Counted from the stretch's first letter, positions 34,410 through 43,152 are shown. The stretch is 50,389 nt of DNA from an uncultured Mycoplasmatota bacterium (GCA_947574255.1 CANPJT010000004.1:1-50389); one strand, 5' to 3'. Numbers and translations: made by a program. The notes: generated by a model from the sequence alone, not told the origin.

Positions 34410-36362
34410 TTATCTTTTAGATTTTACAATATCTTTTATCATTAAAGCAGTTTTTTTGGGACCTAAAGTATCAACATTAATTGCTAAGTCATAATTAGCA
34501 AAATTACGCCAGTTTCTATTTGTATAATATTTATAATGTTTTTCTCTTTGTTTATCAATTTTTGAAATCATGCTAAAAGCTTCATTTTTTTTAATATTAT
34601 AATATTTTGTTGCTCTTTTAATTTTATTGTCCATATCACTATAAAAAAATATTTTATAAACATTTTTATTATCTTTTAAAACATAATCAGCACATCTACC
34701 AACTATCACTCCAGATTTCTTAGCAATATTTTTAATAATTTTAGATTCTGCAACAAATATTTCATCATCACTATTATATTCTCCATTTATTGTACTTTTC
34801 TTTTGTTCATTTTTCTCAATATAATTTTTAGTAAATCCTGATTCTTGAGCTGCTAGACTAATTATTTCTTTATCATAAAAAGGGATATCTAACTCTTTTG
34901 ATAGTAACTTTCCAACATATCTTCCACCAGATGCATATTCACGATTTATTGTAATTACCATACCTTTTTTATTTTGAATGTTTATCTTTTCTATAGTTTC
35001 TTTTGTATTGTCATTTGTTCCTAATTTTTTATATTCTGACAAAAATATAAAAATAATAATGACAAAACATAAACAATCCGCAATAGGTCCTGCATATAAA
35101 ATTCCTTTCAAACCAAAATAATGAGATAATAATAAAGCAAGAGGAATAAATAGTAAAATTTGTCTAATAAAAGTACATGCTGCGGCTTTTTTAGCATTTC
35201 CAAGAGATTGAATCACAATGCTTGTTGTCATTTCAAATGAATTCACAAAATTAATCATTAAAAATGTCCGAAATAGCATAATTGAAAATTCAATATATAA
35301 TGGATTATCTCCACTTCCAAAAATTGAAACTAATTGCATTGGAAAAATTAAATAAATTAAATTAAAAACAATTCCAATAATAATATTAATAAAATATATT
35401 TTCTTTAAAGCTTCTTTAACGCGTTCTTTATTACCTGCTCCATAATTAAAACCGATAATAGGTTGGGCCCCAATAGAAACTCCTAAAATAGATGAGATTA
35501 ATAAAGTATTGACTTTAGACATAATACCATATGCAGATAATGGAATATCTTCTCCAAATTTCGTCAAAGCTCCATATTTTGTTAAAACATTATTCATAAA
35601 TACAAATAGTACTAAAACTGTAATTTGAGTAATAAATGAAGATACACCATAAAGCATTACTTTAAAAATTGATTTGTTTATTTTATAGTCTTTTAATTTT
35701 AATTCAAAATTTTTAAATTTTCTTAAATAAAGTAAAGCTAATATAGCCGAGATATATTGGCCAATTATAGTTGCTAAAGCCCCTCCTTCAACTCCCCATT
35801 TAAAAATAAGAATAAATAAATAATCTAAAATAATATTTATAATTGCTCCTATACATAAGAAAAACATGGAATATTGTGGAGATCCATCTGCCCGAATTAC
35901 TGAAGATAATGTTGTATATATAATTAACGCAGGAGCACCACATACAATAATTTTTCCATAACTTAAAGCATATTTATATACATTTGGAGTACAACCAAAA
36001 AGGTTAATTATTTGAGGTAAGAAAATATATATAATCATTGAAACAATAATCGATATGATTATTGAAAAAGTGACTGTTGAACCAACTGATTTAGAGGCTT
36101 CTTCTCTCTTTCCTTCTCCCAAACGTAAACTAATATTAGCGGCACAACCATTTCCAAGAAGTCCTGCAATTGCTCCAAATAAAAGCACTAAGGGGAATAT
36201 AACATTGGTTGCTCCATTCCCTAAAAGTCCTACTCCTTGACCAATAAATATTTGATCAACAATGTTATATATTGAATTTATAAGCATACTAATAACACAT
36301 GGAATAGAAAATATCAATAATAATTTAGTTATTTTTTCTTTGCCTAATTCTGTTTTTTTCAT
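34410..36362 (-). CDS. MATE efflux transporter fused to a cytidylate-kinase-like domain
   Basis: 650 residues from the ATG at 36362. Residues ~1-445 are a 12-span MATE (NorM/DinF) transporter: IPCVISMLINSIYNIVDQIF, GNGCAANISLRLGEG, and a paired second half (GVSIGAQPIIGFNYGAG). Residues ~465-650 resemble the cytidylate-kinase-like family: MVITINREYASGGRYVGKLL with a modified P-loop, DIPFYDKEII, and VGRCADYVL. MATE pumps expel cationic drugs with H+ or Na+; the kinase part would be cytosolic. The reading continues upstream without a stop to an ATG at 36425 and further, but the AAGGTAGG at 36370-36378 strongly favours 36362. Its leader carries a terminator. Confidence 0.8.
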   Translation of the reverse strand: MKKTELGKEKITKLLLIFSIPCVISMLINSIYNIVDQIFIGQGVGLLGNGATNVIFPLVLLFGAIAGLLGNGCAANISLRLGEGKREEASKSVGSTVTFSIIISIIVSMIIYIFLPQIINLFGCTPNVYKYALSYGKIIVCGAPALIIYTTLSSVIRADGSPQYSMFFLCIGAIINIILDYLFILIFKWGVEGGALATIIGQYISAILALLYLRKFKNFELKLKDYKINKSIFKVMLYGVSSFITQITVLVLFVFMNNVLTKYGALTKFGEDIPLSAYGIMSKVNTLLISSILGVSIGAQPIIGFNYGAGNKERVKEALKKIYFINIIIGIVFNLIYLIFPMQLVSIFGSGDNPLYIEFSIMLFRTFLMINFVNSFEMTTSIVIQSLGNAKKAAACTFIRQILLFIPLALLLSHYFGLKGILYAGPIADCLCFVIIIFIFLSEYKKLGTNDNTKETIEKINIQNKKGMVITINREYASGGRYVGKLLSKELDIPFYDKEIISLAAQESGFTKNYIEKNEQKKSTINGEYNSDDEIFVAESKIIKNIAKKSGVIVGRCADYVLKDNKNVYKIFFYSDMDNKIKRATKYYNIKKNEAFSMISKIDKQREKHYKYYTNRNWRNFANYDLAINVDTLGPKKTALMIKDIVKSKR

Positions 36363-36384
36363 TATTAAACCTACCTTTGCCCAC

Positions 36385-36417
36385 AAAAAAGCACATCTCT
36401 TGGTTTTTGAGTTGTGC
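36385..36417 (-). terminator. Leader (attenuator) terminator of the MATE-kinase gene
   Basis: On the transcript GCACAACTC pairs with GAGATGTGC around AAAAACCAA (one A-A mismatch), followed by six U. It lies 22-55 bases ahead of the gene's start, so it would block expression unless disrupted. See the regulatory leader entry. Confidence 0.75.
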
Positions 36418-36422
36418 GTTAT

Positions 36423-36478
36423 CATAATTTTCAAATTATGTTCGTTTCCATCAAAAATAAAATTTAGCTTTTTTGTGT
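36423..36478 (-). promoter_or_regulatory. 5' leader with competing pairing (antiterminator candidate)
   Basis: The predicted transcript starts with CACAAAAAAGC (36477-36467), perfectly complementary over 11 bases to GCTTTTTTGTG (36392-36382), the last bases of the terminator stem plus its U-run. Pairing of these ends excludes the terminator. Between them lies a CATAATTT/AAATTATG hairpin (36423-36440). Two reading frames overlap: METNII (36451-36431, no clear ribosome site) and, from ATG 36425, 21 codons that run through the terminator hairpin in frame with the MATE gene. A ligand, a ribosome or an uncharged tRNA might choose the fold. No known riboswitch class was recognised. Confidence 0.6.
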
Positions 36479-36483
36479 AATAA

Positions 36484-36512
36484 ATTTTAACAAATCTAAA
36501 AAAATAAATCAA
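36484..36512 (-). promoter_or_regulatory. Promoter of the MATE-kinase leader
   Basis: Minus strand TTGATT (36512-36507), 17-base spacer, TGT plus TAAAAT (36489-36484). The start is predicted near 36477. Confidence 0.65.
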
Positions 36513-36568
36513 TAATTTTTTTATTATTTTTTCATTAATACATTGATTCTTTGTAATAAACAGAGTAA

Positions 36569-37825
36569 TTATTTATTTTCTAAAATATAAGCATTACTAG
36601 GATTTATAGCTGCTGCCTTTGTATAAATAATCCAGTCGGTTATATCCTCTATTGAATACCACGCTTCATAACCTGTATGAATATCTGGAATATCATAAGG
36701 CTCTTGGGTTAACTTTGCTTTAAACTTATCACCTTTAATATCAAGTAATTCAAACCAAATATGTTCAAATTTTCCATCTTCTTTTAAAGGCAACCCTATT
36801 TTAATTAAAATAGAATTTTCGCTATTATTAAAACTCCTTAAAACATACGAAAATCTTTCTTTAGCTAATTCTCTCATTCTATTTGTTTCTTCATCACTAA
36901 AGAAAAACAACGGATTCTCTCCCCATAATTCATCATAAATTGAAACTTTATTTAAAGTACCATTTATTTCATCTTCTTCACTTGTATATAAGAAAACTAT
37001 ACTAGTTTTAGTATTGTGTCCTTCTTTTCGATCATTTATGCCTCCAAGTTTTAGTTTCTTATACTCTAATATTCCTTCTGGCCAAGGTATACAAGTTACA
37101 ACAACAGGATTATTATTAATTAAAAGACCTATATAAGCACCATTGCGTATTGGGTCAAAGTCTTCTTTTTTATCAAGTAAATACATTGCATAAGTCACAA
37201 GTAAATTATAATGTTGACTACAATGTTCTTTGTCAGAATCCAATATCTCTAATTCAGTTATTCCACATCTACAAAGTCCATGGGTATGTAACCACATTTT
37301 ATTTTTTTCGCCATTTATAGCTTGAATATTAAATAAATCTTTAGAACTTGGCAATATTTTAGAAGAAGCTATCATTTTAACCCATTTAGCTGGCAACATT
37401 TTTTCAGCACTTTCATCCATAATTCCAATTAAATCAGGAACTAAAGCAACAGCAAGTTTTAATTGAAAATGAAATGATTTTTTAATAGAATTACCAAATT
37501 TCATAAATATTACTAGAGCCTTTTGAGCACTTAAAATATCTTTTTTTTCTTCCTCGTTAAACAAAAAATTTTGAGATAAATAATAATCTGGCACAGAAAT
37601 CTTACCTAAATAAATTCCAACTTCATATTCAAAATTTTCATAAAAAATTTTTAAATTTATAACACCATTTATATTATAACTTGTTTCGTTTATTTTAAAT
37701 TCTTTATTAACAGATAATTTTTCTAAAATTTTTTTTAAATCATTTTCTTCTTCTTTAAAAATTACCCTCATATAAGATTTTTCTTCCCAATACTCAAATG
37801 GTTGTTGTATTAATTTCTTTTTCAT
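36569..37825 (-). CDS. DUF4026/DUF2314-like protein
   Basis: 418 residues, no signal or membrane segment. The C-terminal ~120 residues (SILIKIGLPLKEDGKFEH, then IWFELLDIKGDKFKAKLTQE and a final DITDWIIYTKAAAINPSNAY) resemble DUF2314-type folds, and the long N-terminal part resembles DUF4026. Function is unknown for both. WLHTHGLCRCG in the middle is a possible metal-binding patch, but not a recognised motif. It is a single gene upstream of the MATE-kinase promoter. Confidence 0.5.
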   Translation of the reverse strand: MKKKLIQQPFEYWEEKSYMRVIFKEEENDLKKILEKLSVNKEFKINETSYNINGVINLKIFYENFEYEVGIYLGKISVPDYYLSQNFLFNEEEKKDILSAQKALVIFMKFGNSIKKSFHFQLKLAVALVPDLIGIMDESAEKMLPAKWVKMIASSKILPSSKDLFNIQAINGEKNKMWLHTHGLCRCGITELEILDSDKEHCSQHYNLLVTYAMYLLDKKEDFDPIRNGAYIGLLINNNPVVVTCIPWPEGILEYKKLKLGGINDRKEGHNTKTSIVFLYTSEEDEINGTLNKVSIYDELWGENPLFFFSDEETNRMRELAKERFSYVLRSFNNSENSILIKIGLPLKEDGKFEHIWFELLDIKGDKFKAKLTQEPYDIPDIHTGYEAWYSIEDITDWIIYTKAAAINPSNAYILENK

Positions 37826-38078
37826 TATCTTACTTCGCTTTCATATTTAATTACTTTTTAAAACATTTATCTTTTCTTTCATAAGATTATTATGTATAAA
37901 AAAGATAAATAGATTATTAGTTTTATTTTTGGCACTTCTAATCTTTTAAAAGCAAAATTTTTAAATATTTTCCTATTTGTTCTATTATAAAAATACCAAA
38001 TTTTATTTTTCTTAAACATTTAAATCAATATTTTTTCCTAATTTAAAATTAATAATTATTTCTTTCGTTATCCTATAT

Positions 38079-39902
38079 TTAAAATAAGTTTTCAATCATT
38101 TTAATATACTCATTTATTATATTACTTGTTCTATTTGAATATATTATTTTTTTAGCTAAAGATACGTCATCTGTTACAACATTGTCAACTTGCATATCAA
38201 GCATTTCTTTAATACCTTCTTCAGTATTAATTGTCCACGCATAAATTTGCTTTCCTTCTTTATGGATTTGTTTTACTAACGAAGAAGTAATACTACTAGC
38301 TTCAATACTAAATTGATCTGCTGCAGTAAAAGAGTCAATATCTCCATAAAGAAGACTTATAACATAAACAGTTTTCATATTTTTATCATATTTTTTTATG
38401 TTTTCTAAAACTTCATATGTTTGTGAAGCAAGTACACAATCATTTATATAATCATATTTGTTAATTAATTGAATTACAGATTTTTCCAAATCTTTTTCAT
38501 GTCCTGTGGGTTTTAATTCAATATTTAATTTCATATTATTATCTTTTGCCCATTTTATAACATCTTCTAACAAAGGAATTCTTTCTGTTGTAAAAGCTTT
38601 ATTTATATAAGTTCCTACCTCAATATCTTTGATTTCATCATAAGTTACTTTCCATACTTTTTTATCAATTCCTGTTATCCTTTTTAAACTCTTATCATGC
38701 ATAACAATTATTTTATCGTCTTTTGTTTTTCGAACATCTAATTCTATCCAATCTGCTCCCTCATTTTTTGCTGCAACAAATGCTGTCATTGTATTTTCTG
38801 GATAGTTTATTGAAGAGCCACGATGGGCTGTAACTTCCATTGCTCGTATATATTCTATATTTAAATTATATTTCCCTTTATAAATCCCATAAGTAAATAT
38901 AGAACCGCCGATAATAGCTATTCCAATAAATAAAGCAATCACTATTTTTAATTTAGAATTAATTTCACTTTTATTTTGAATCTTAATATGTTTTATTTTT
39001 TCACCCTTAGTTATTTTATGAAAATAATACATAACACTTATTCCAGCATAACTAATTGGTACTGTTAAAAAAGCCAAAACTAAAAATGATATGGCAATAA
39101 ATACCCAGATTATAGTTGTTGCTACACTTTTTAAAATTATAATATTAACAAACATTTTATTTAAACCTATAATTATTAAAATTCCTATTACAATAAATAC
39201 TATATATAAAATGAACAGAGCGAATTGAATGAAAAATAAACTAATTACATCTTTTAAATGTTTTTTGGAACTTAAGGAATTACTTTTTTTTCTTGCTTCT
39301 TTAAAATTAATATCTTCCAAAACAAAATAATGAAGAGCATATAACCATTTTAGCAATAAAATAATTAAAAATAATAAAGTAATAATAAATAATATTAATA
39401 GATTTTGGTTTTGTAAAATAAATTCTAGGATAAATTCAGGTATTTGAATTGAGGTAATAAAGCTAGGAGCTAATCCAAAATTTAAAAAAGGAATTAAAAA
39501 TAATACCAAAAAAGATACCATAATGTTTTTTATTTTAAAAACTTTTTTACATTTATTTAAAGACATATAAATTGCTTTATAAACTTTTATTTTTTTGTTT
39601 TGATATGATGCATCTAATATAATTATAATTGTCGTAATATCAAACATTGTATAAAATGTCATAAATATAATTAAAATGATTAACAATAAAATAGTAAAAG
39701 GATTCATTAAAAATGGAATAATATTTTCCAAAGTTAAATAATGATACTTTGTAATTTTCATTATTAAATCAAAAAGATGAAAAAAAAGTGGCGTAAATAT
39801 CATTAAACTTAAAAATTTAAATATAATTTCAAATGCAATTAAAGAACCCAGATTATTTTTTAGTAAACTAAGAACTTTCAAAATTTTTTTCATCATAATC
39901 AT
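38079..39902 (-). CDS. Membrane glycerophosphodiester phosphodiesterase
   Basis: 607 residues. The N-terminal ~330 residues contain about eight membrane segments (the GDPD membrane-domain family). The C-terminal ~250 residues are a GDPD TIM barrel: VTAHRGSSINYPENT with both catalytic His-region residues, IELDVRKTKDDKIIVMHD, LNIELKP, and TDDVSLA. It probably cleaves glycerophosphodiesters or lipoteichoic-acid-like polyglycerophosphate outside the membrane. Its start follows the ABC-F terminator. The short intergenic piece after its stop contains only an AT-rich inverted repeat. Confidence 0.88.
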   Translation of the reverse strand: MIMMKKILKVLSLLKNNLGSLIAFEIIFKFLSLMIFTPLFFHLFDLIMKITKYHYLTLENIIPFLMNPFTILLLIILIIFMTFYTMFDITTIIIILDASYQNKKIKVYKAIYMSLNKCKKVFKIKNIMVSFLVLFLIPFLNFGLAPSFITSIQIPEFILEFILQNQNLLILFIITLLFLIILLLKWLYALHYFVLEDINFKEARKKSNSLSSKKHLKDVISLFFIQFALFILYIVFIVIGILIIIGLNKMFVNIIILKSVATTIIWVFIAISFLVLAFLTVPISYAGISVMYYFHKITKGEKIKHIKIQNKSEINSKLKIVIALFIGIAIIGGSIFTYGIYKGKYNLNIEYIRAMEVTAHRGSSINYPENTMTAFVAAKNEGADWIELDVRKTKDDKIIVMHDKSLKRITGIDKKVWKVTYDEIKDIEVGTYINKAFTTERIPLLEDVIKWAKDNNMKLNIELKPTGHEKDLEKSVIQLINKYDYINDCVLASQTYEVLENIKKYDKNMKTVYVISLLYGDIDSFTAADQFSIEASSITSSLVKQIHKEGKQIYAWTINTEEGIKEMLDMQVDNVVTDDVSLAKKIIYSNRTSNIINEYIKMIENLF

Positions 39903-39939
39903 CTCTTTTTATAAAACTTATTTTTTATTATAACATTTA

Positions 39940-39965
39940 AAAACAAGTTTTATAAAAAACTTGTC
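39940..39965 (-). terminator. Intrinsic terminator after the ABC-F gene
   Basis: Minus strand ACAAGTTTT and AAACTTGT pair around a short loop, followed by TTTTT. Confidence 0.7.
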
Positions 39966-39987
39966 AAAATACCTATATTTTTAACTA

Positions 39988-41490
39988 TTATTTTTCTTTA
40001 ACTAAACCATTAATTGTTAAAATATATAAATCATTAATTACCTCATCAATAAATTTTCGATCATGCGAAACACTTATAATTGTTCCTTTATATTCCTTTA
40101 ATACTTTTCTGATAACTGGATTTGATAAAGGACTTACATTTCTTGTCGGTTCATCAAGTATTAAAACATCACACTCATCTAATACCAATTTAACAAGAAA
40201 TAGTTTTGCTTTTGTTCCGTTGCTTAAGTTTTTAATATAACTCATCATTTCTTTTTTGGTAAATTTCATATTTCCTAAATACATTCTAGCTTTGGTTAGT
40301 TTATCTTTTCCACAACTTGAAGTTAAAAAATCTAGTACTAATTGATAATTATCTAAAATATCACTATAATTTTGGGGCATATAGCCAACTTTTATATCTG
40401 TTCTATTTTTTAATTTTTCATAAATGGTTTTTATTAATGTTGTTTTCCCAACTCCATTTTGTCCGATAATACATAAATGCGTATTTCCCCTAATATTTAG
40501 TTTTACATTTTTGGCTAATATTTTATTATTTACTTCCAATTTAGATATGTCTAAATTTAATATATTTTTTGATTTAGGAATTTCAACTCTCTCAAAAAAG
40601 AAATTTATGCTTTCTTCTACATCAGGTATTTTCATAATCTCGGCACCATTTAATTTCTTTTCCTGTGATTTTAAAGCATGCATTTTCTTTTTTAATAGTT
40701 TAGCCCCATGAGGATCACTTCTTGAAATGGTATTTTGTTCATACTCAACTTTTTGCATTATTTTTCTCAATTTTTCTTGCTTTCTATTAAAATCTCTTTT
40801 TTCAGATTTAGCAATTTGAGTTTGATGATTAATTTTTCTTAATCTAAAATTTACATAAGAATCATAATCACTTCTTATTAATGTATGTCTACATTCTGTT
40901 TTTTTCTTTATTTGTTCTAGATGTAAAATAATATTTGCTGTATTAGATAATAGTGTTTCATCATGAGAAACATATACAATGGGTTTATTTATATTATTTA
41001 TAAAATTTTCCAACCATTCTAAAGTTTCAATATCTAAATCGTTAGTAGGTTCATCTAAAAATAGAATATCATATTCATTAATTAAAAGTTTTAAAATACT
41101 AACTTTTACTTTTTCTCCTCCAGATAAGGTGTTAATTGTTTGATTTAATATTTCATCATCTAAATTAATAGAATCTAAATGTTTATATAAAGTATTTACT
41201 TTTTCATAATAATCAATTTCATCCTTGAATAGAAAATTATACACTTTTTTATTTAAATCTTTTTCATTTACAGATTGTTCTAAATAACCAATTTTATTTC
41301 CTTTTATATTTACACTACCTGTTATTTCAGCATATTCACATATACCTTTAATAGCTTTTAATAAAGTGGATTTCCCATTTCCCTCCTCACCAATAATAGC
41401 AAGTTTATCACCTTTTTGTAAGCTAAAAGACAGATTTTTAACTAAATATCTTTCATTTACCAAGATACTTAAATCTTTTATTTCAAACAT
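39988..41490 (-). CDS. ABC-F family ATPase (ribosome-acting)
   Basis: 500 residues, two ABC domains, no membrane part. First: Walker A GEEGNGKST, signature LSGGE, LFLDEPTNDLD. Linker of ~100 charged residues (KRDFNRKQEKLRKIMQ). Second: GQNGVGKTT, a changed signature LSNGTKAKL, and LDEPTRNVSPLS in place of LDEPTNHLD. ABC-F proteins bind the ribosomal E site; the subgroups with this altered second half include antibiotic-protection proteins, but the sequence does not define the drug. A very unusual leader controls its AGGAGG (41497-41502): see the attenuator entry. A terminator follows the gene. Confidence 0.85.
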   Translation of the reverse strand: MFEIKDLSILVNERYLVKNLSFSLQKGDKLAIIGEEGNGKSTLLKAIKGICEYAEITGSVNIKGNKIGYLEQSVNEKDLNKKVYNFLFKDEIDYYEKVNTLYKHLDSINLDDEILNQTINTLSGGEKVKVSILKLLINEYDILFLDEPTNDLDIETLEWLENFINNINKPIVYVSHDETLLSNTANIILHLEQIKKKTECRHTLIRSDYDSYVNFRLRKINHQTQIAKSEKRDFNRKQEKLRKIMQKVEYEQNTISRSDPHGAKLLKKKMHALKSQEKKLNGAEIMKIPDVEESINFFFERVEIPKSKNILNLDISKLEVNNKILAKNVKLNIRGNTHLCIIGQNGVGKTTLIKTIYEKLKNRTDIKVGYMPQNYSDILDNYQLVLDFLTSSCGKDKLTKARMYLGNMKFTKKEMMSYIKNLSNGTKAKLFLVKLVLDECDVLILDEPTRNVSPLSNPVIRKVLKEYKGTIISVSHDRKFIDEVINDLYILTINGLVKEK

Positions 41491-41570
41491 ATTATGCCTC
41501 CTATTTTGGGCATAATCAAAGTTTATGCCAAACTTATTTAACTAATATTCTCATTTTTGATCACCTCTCC
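41491..41570 (-). promoter_or_regulatory. Translational attenuator of the ABC-F gene
   Basis: Three 7-base segments on the transcript: GGCATAA (41529-41523), TTATGCC (41515-41509) and GGCATAA (41498-41492). The second can pair with the first or with the third; the third overlaps the AGGAGG (41502-41497) and abuts the ATG at 41490. Upstream is a six-residue leader frame with its own strong ribosome site AGAGGTGA (41568-41561). A ribosome stalled on the leader would cover segment 1, so 2 pairs with 3 and hides the site; a ribosome leaving it would do the reverse. This geometry is opposite to ermC unless stalling covers another segment, so the sign of control is not settled, but the mutually exclusive folds are plain. 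Confidence 0.75.
41534..41554 (-). CDS. Leader peptide MRILVK of the ABC-F gene
   Basis: Seven codons including TAA: Met-Arg-Ile-Leu-Val-Lys. AGAGGTGA is about 7 bases upstream. Short leader peptides beginning or containing MR-L are known arrest peptides for macrolide-type drugs (for example ErmDL, MsrA leaders); the likeness here is suggestive only. Confidence 0.65.
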   Translation of the reverse strand: MRILVK

Positions 41571-41581
41571 ATATTGCATTT

Positions 41582-41884
41582 TTACTTATTTTTTCTAGAT
41601 AAACTCTCGCATGTATCAATTATAATATCTTTTAATAATTCTTTATTATCAATATCAGAAATAAAATACATCGGCTTTGCATTTTTATAAGGAATAACCT
41701 CTTGCATTTGATATTTTTTATTACTTTCTACTATTTTCACAAGTAATTTATTGTCGTATATACCACCAAATAGTATTTTATCCCAATATAATAAGTACTC
41801 TCCCATCATCGGTCTACATGTAATATCATCGAGTAAATCTAATTGTTCTAATAAAAATTCTTTATAATCTTTTGTTGTTGCCAT
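41582..41884 (-). CDS. TfoX N-terminal domain protein
   Basis: 100 residues, one TfoX_N domain: CRPMMGEYLLYWDKILFGGI and the YKNAKPMYF strand. In gamma-proteobacteria TfoX/Sxy regulates competence, but the isolated N-domain in Firmicutes has unknown function. AAAGGTAG precedes the ATG. Its stop lies 12 bases from the ribosome site of the ABC-F leader peptide, so the attenuator may be cotranscribed with it. Confidence 0.8.
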   Translation of the reverse strand: MATTKDYKEFLLEQLDLLDDITCRPMMGEYLLYWDKILFGGIYDNKLLVKIVESNKKYQMQEVIPYKNAKPMYFISDIDNKELLKDIIIDTCESLSRKNK

Positions 41885-41944
41885 AAATAACTACCTTTCA
41901 TTAAATATTATTTTATCATAAAATTTTATCTTTCTATAAAAAAT

Positions 41945-42008
41945 TTATTTTTATTAATTTGATATTTTCTTAAATTAATTTAAGAAAATATCAAATTAAT
42001 AAAAATAA
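41945..42008. repeat. 64-bp perfect palindrome
   Basis: The whole stretch equals its reverse complement, centred between 41976 and 41977, and is almost only A and T. It contains the VanZ stop (41980) and last codons and ends between VanZ and TfoX_N. It would make a 30-bp hairpin in RNA of either strand, with flanking A and T runs, so it probably serves as a terminator. Confidence 0.85.
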
Positions 42009-42699
42009 TTGATACCATTAACGAAAAAGAAAAGAAACAATATTTGATTCCCATATTCAAATTAAAATCTTGATAAAAAAATTCCCTAACTTTATCTATA
42101 AAATTAAATCGTGTTATTAAAATTACAAAAAACATCGCCCCAAAAAAGTTTAATATTATATCATCAACATCAAATATACCAGTATTAGTATAGAGTTGGA
42201 AAAATTCAATACTAGTAATAATTGGTAATAATATTTTTGTTTGATTTATTAACTTATTATATTTTTTGTTTTTTATCATTAGTAAAAAAGACAAAGGTAC
42301 CAATAAAATAGCGTTGCCTAACAAATTATATAATTTTACTTTTAAAGTTGCTCTATTAAAAAGATATTTTGTAATACTGTTAAATGGGATTAAATAATCA
42401 GTATTAATATAAATTAAATTTTCATAACTAAAATCAATATTTGGTCTTCCAATAAATAATGTAATACTTATTAATAAAATAAAATATAAAAAGATATAAA
42501 GATTAATATTATTCTTATAAGTTTCTTTTTTATTATCAATTAATCCAAAACTAAATAATAACAAACATAATGGTGTTATTATTAATATTATTTTTAAATA
42601 AGTCATATCGAAGACAAATCTTCCTCTTGGGATAAGCATAATATATATATAAATTATAAGAGTTAAAAAAACTATAAAATTTTTTATTAATTTTAACAT
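41980..42699 (-). CDS. VanZ-family membrane protein
   Basis: 239 residues from the ATG at 42699 (GGTGG is about 9 bases upstream; the ATG at 42708 lies too near it). About six membrane segments. NLLGNAILLVPLSFLL and the GIFDVDDIILNFFGAMFF motif, with SIEFFQL ahead of it, are the VanZ family signature. VanZ-type proteins affect glycopeptide susceptibility in some bacteria; most have no known role. No van genes are present. Its last codons are inside the palindrome. Confidence 0.85.
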   Translation of the reverse strand: MLKLIKNFIVFLTLIIYIYIMLIPRGRFVFDMTYLKIILIITPLCLLLFSFGLIDNKKETYKNNINLYIFLYFILLISITLFIGRPNIDFSYENLIYINTDYLIPFNSITKYLFNRATLKVKLYNLLGNAILLVPLSFLLMIKNKKYNKLINQTKILLPIITSIEFFQLYTNTGIFDVDDIILNFFGAMFFVILITRFNFIDKVREFFYQDFNLNMGIKYCFFSFSLMVSIIFINLIFS

Positions 42700-42786
42700 T
42701 TTATTCATCCACCACTTTTAATTATTATAACAAATTTTTTAAAGGTATTTTTACTATTTTTTTAGTATAATAAAAATGGTGTTATT

Positions 42787-43137
42787 ATGAAATTATTAAA
42801 TACTTATACATTAGAGATTAAAAAATCTAAATTTTTAGCTTTTTATTATGAAGTTAATTCTAAAGAAGACGTAGATTTTGTTTTAGAAAATTTAAAAAAA
42901 GAACACAAAAAAGCCCGCCATATTCCCTATTCTTACAAAATTGGCAGTCTGGTTCGAAAAAGTGATGACAAAGAACCAAGTGGAACTGCAGGTTTACCAA
43001 TTTATAATTTAATAGAGCTAAATAATTTGGATAACTGTTTGATTGCTATAGTTCGTTATTTTGGTGGTATTAAACTTGGAAGTGGTGGTTTATTACGAGC
43101 TTATGCTAATTGCACTAAAGAAGTCATAAAAAGATAA
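42787..43137 (+). CDS. IMPACT/YigZ N-terminal domain protein, short form
   Basis: 116 residues: the IMPACT_N (UPF0029) domain only. KKSKFLAF, then HIPYSYKIG, SDDKEPSGTAGLPI and IVRYFGGIKLGSGGL are the family hallmarks. The usual ~200-residue bacterial protein has a second ferredoxin-like domain, absent here. IMPACT proteins bind ribosomes or translation regulators. The 3' ends of this gene and convergent prsW are joined by a hairpin (AAAGATA 43130-43136 with TATCTTT 43148-43154). Confidence 0.8.
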   Translation: MKLLNTYTLEIKKSKFLAFYYEVNSKEDVDFVLENLKKEHKKARHIPYSYKIGSLVRKSDDKEPSGTAGLPIYNLIELNNLDNCLIAIVRYFGGIKLGSGGLLRAYANCTKEVIKR

Positions 43138-43152
43138 CCAAAAAAGCTATCT

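Noticed and set aside
36431-36451. METNII frame as the leader peptide controlling the MATE gene
   Set aside because: No recognisable ribosome site; kept only as a possibility within the leader entry.
37826-38078. Inverted repeat ATTTATCTTTT/AAAAGATAAAT before the DUF4026-like gene as a riboswitch
   Set aside because: The arms are AT-only with a long loop and there is no U-run or alternative partner.
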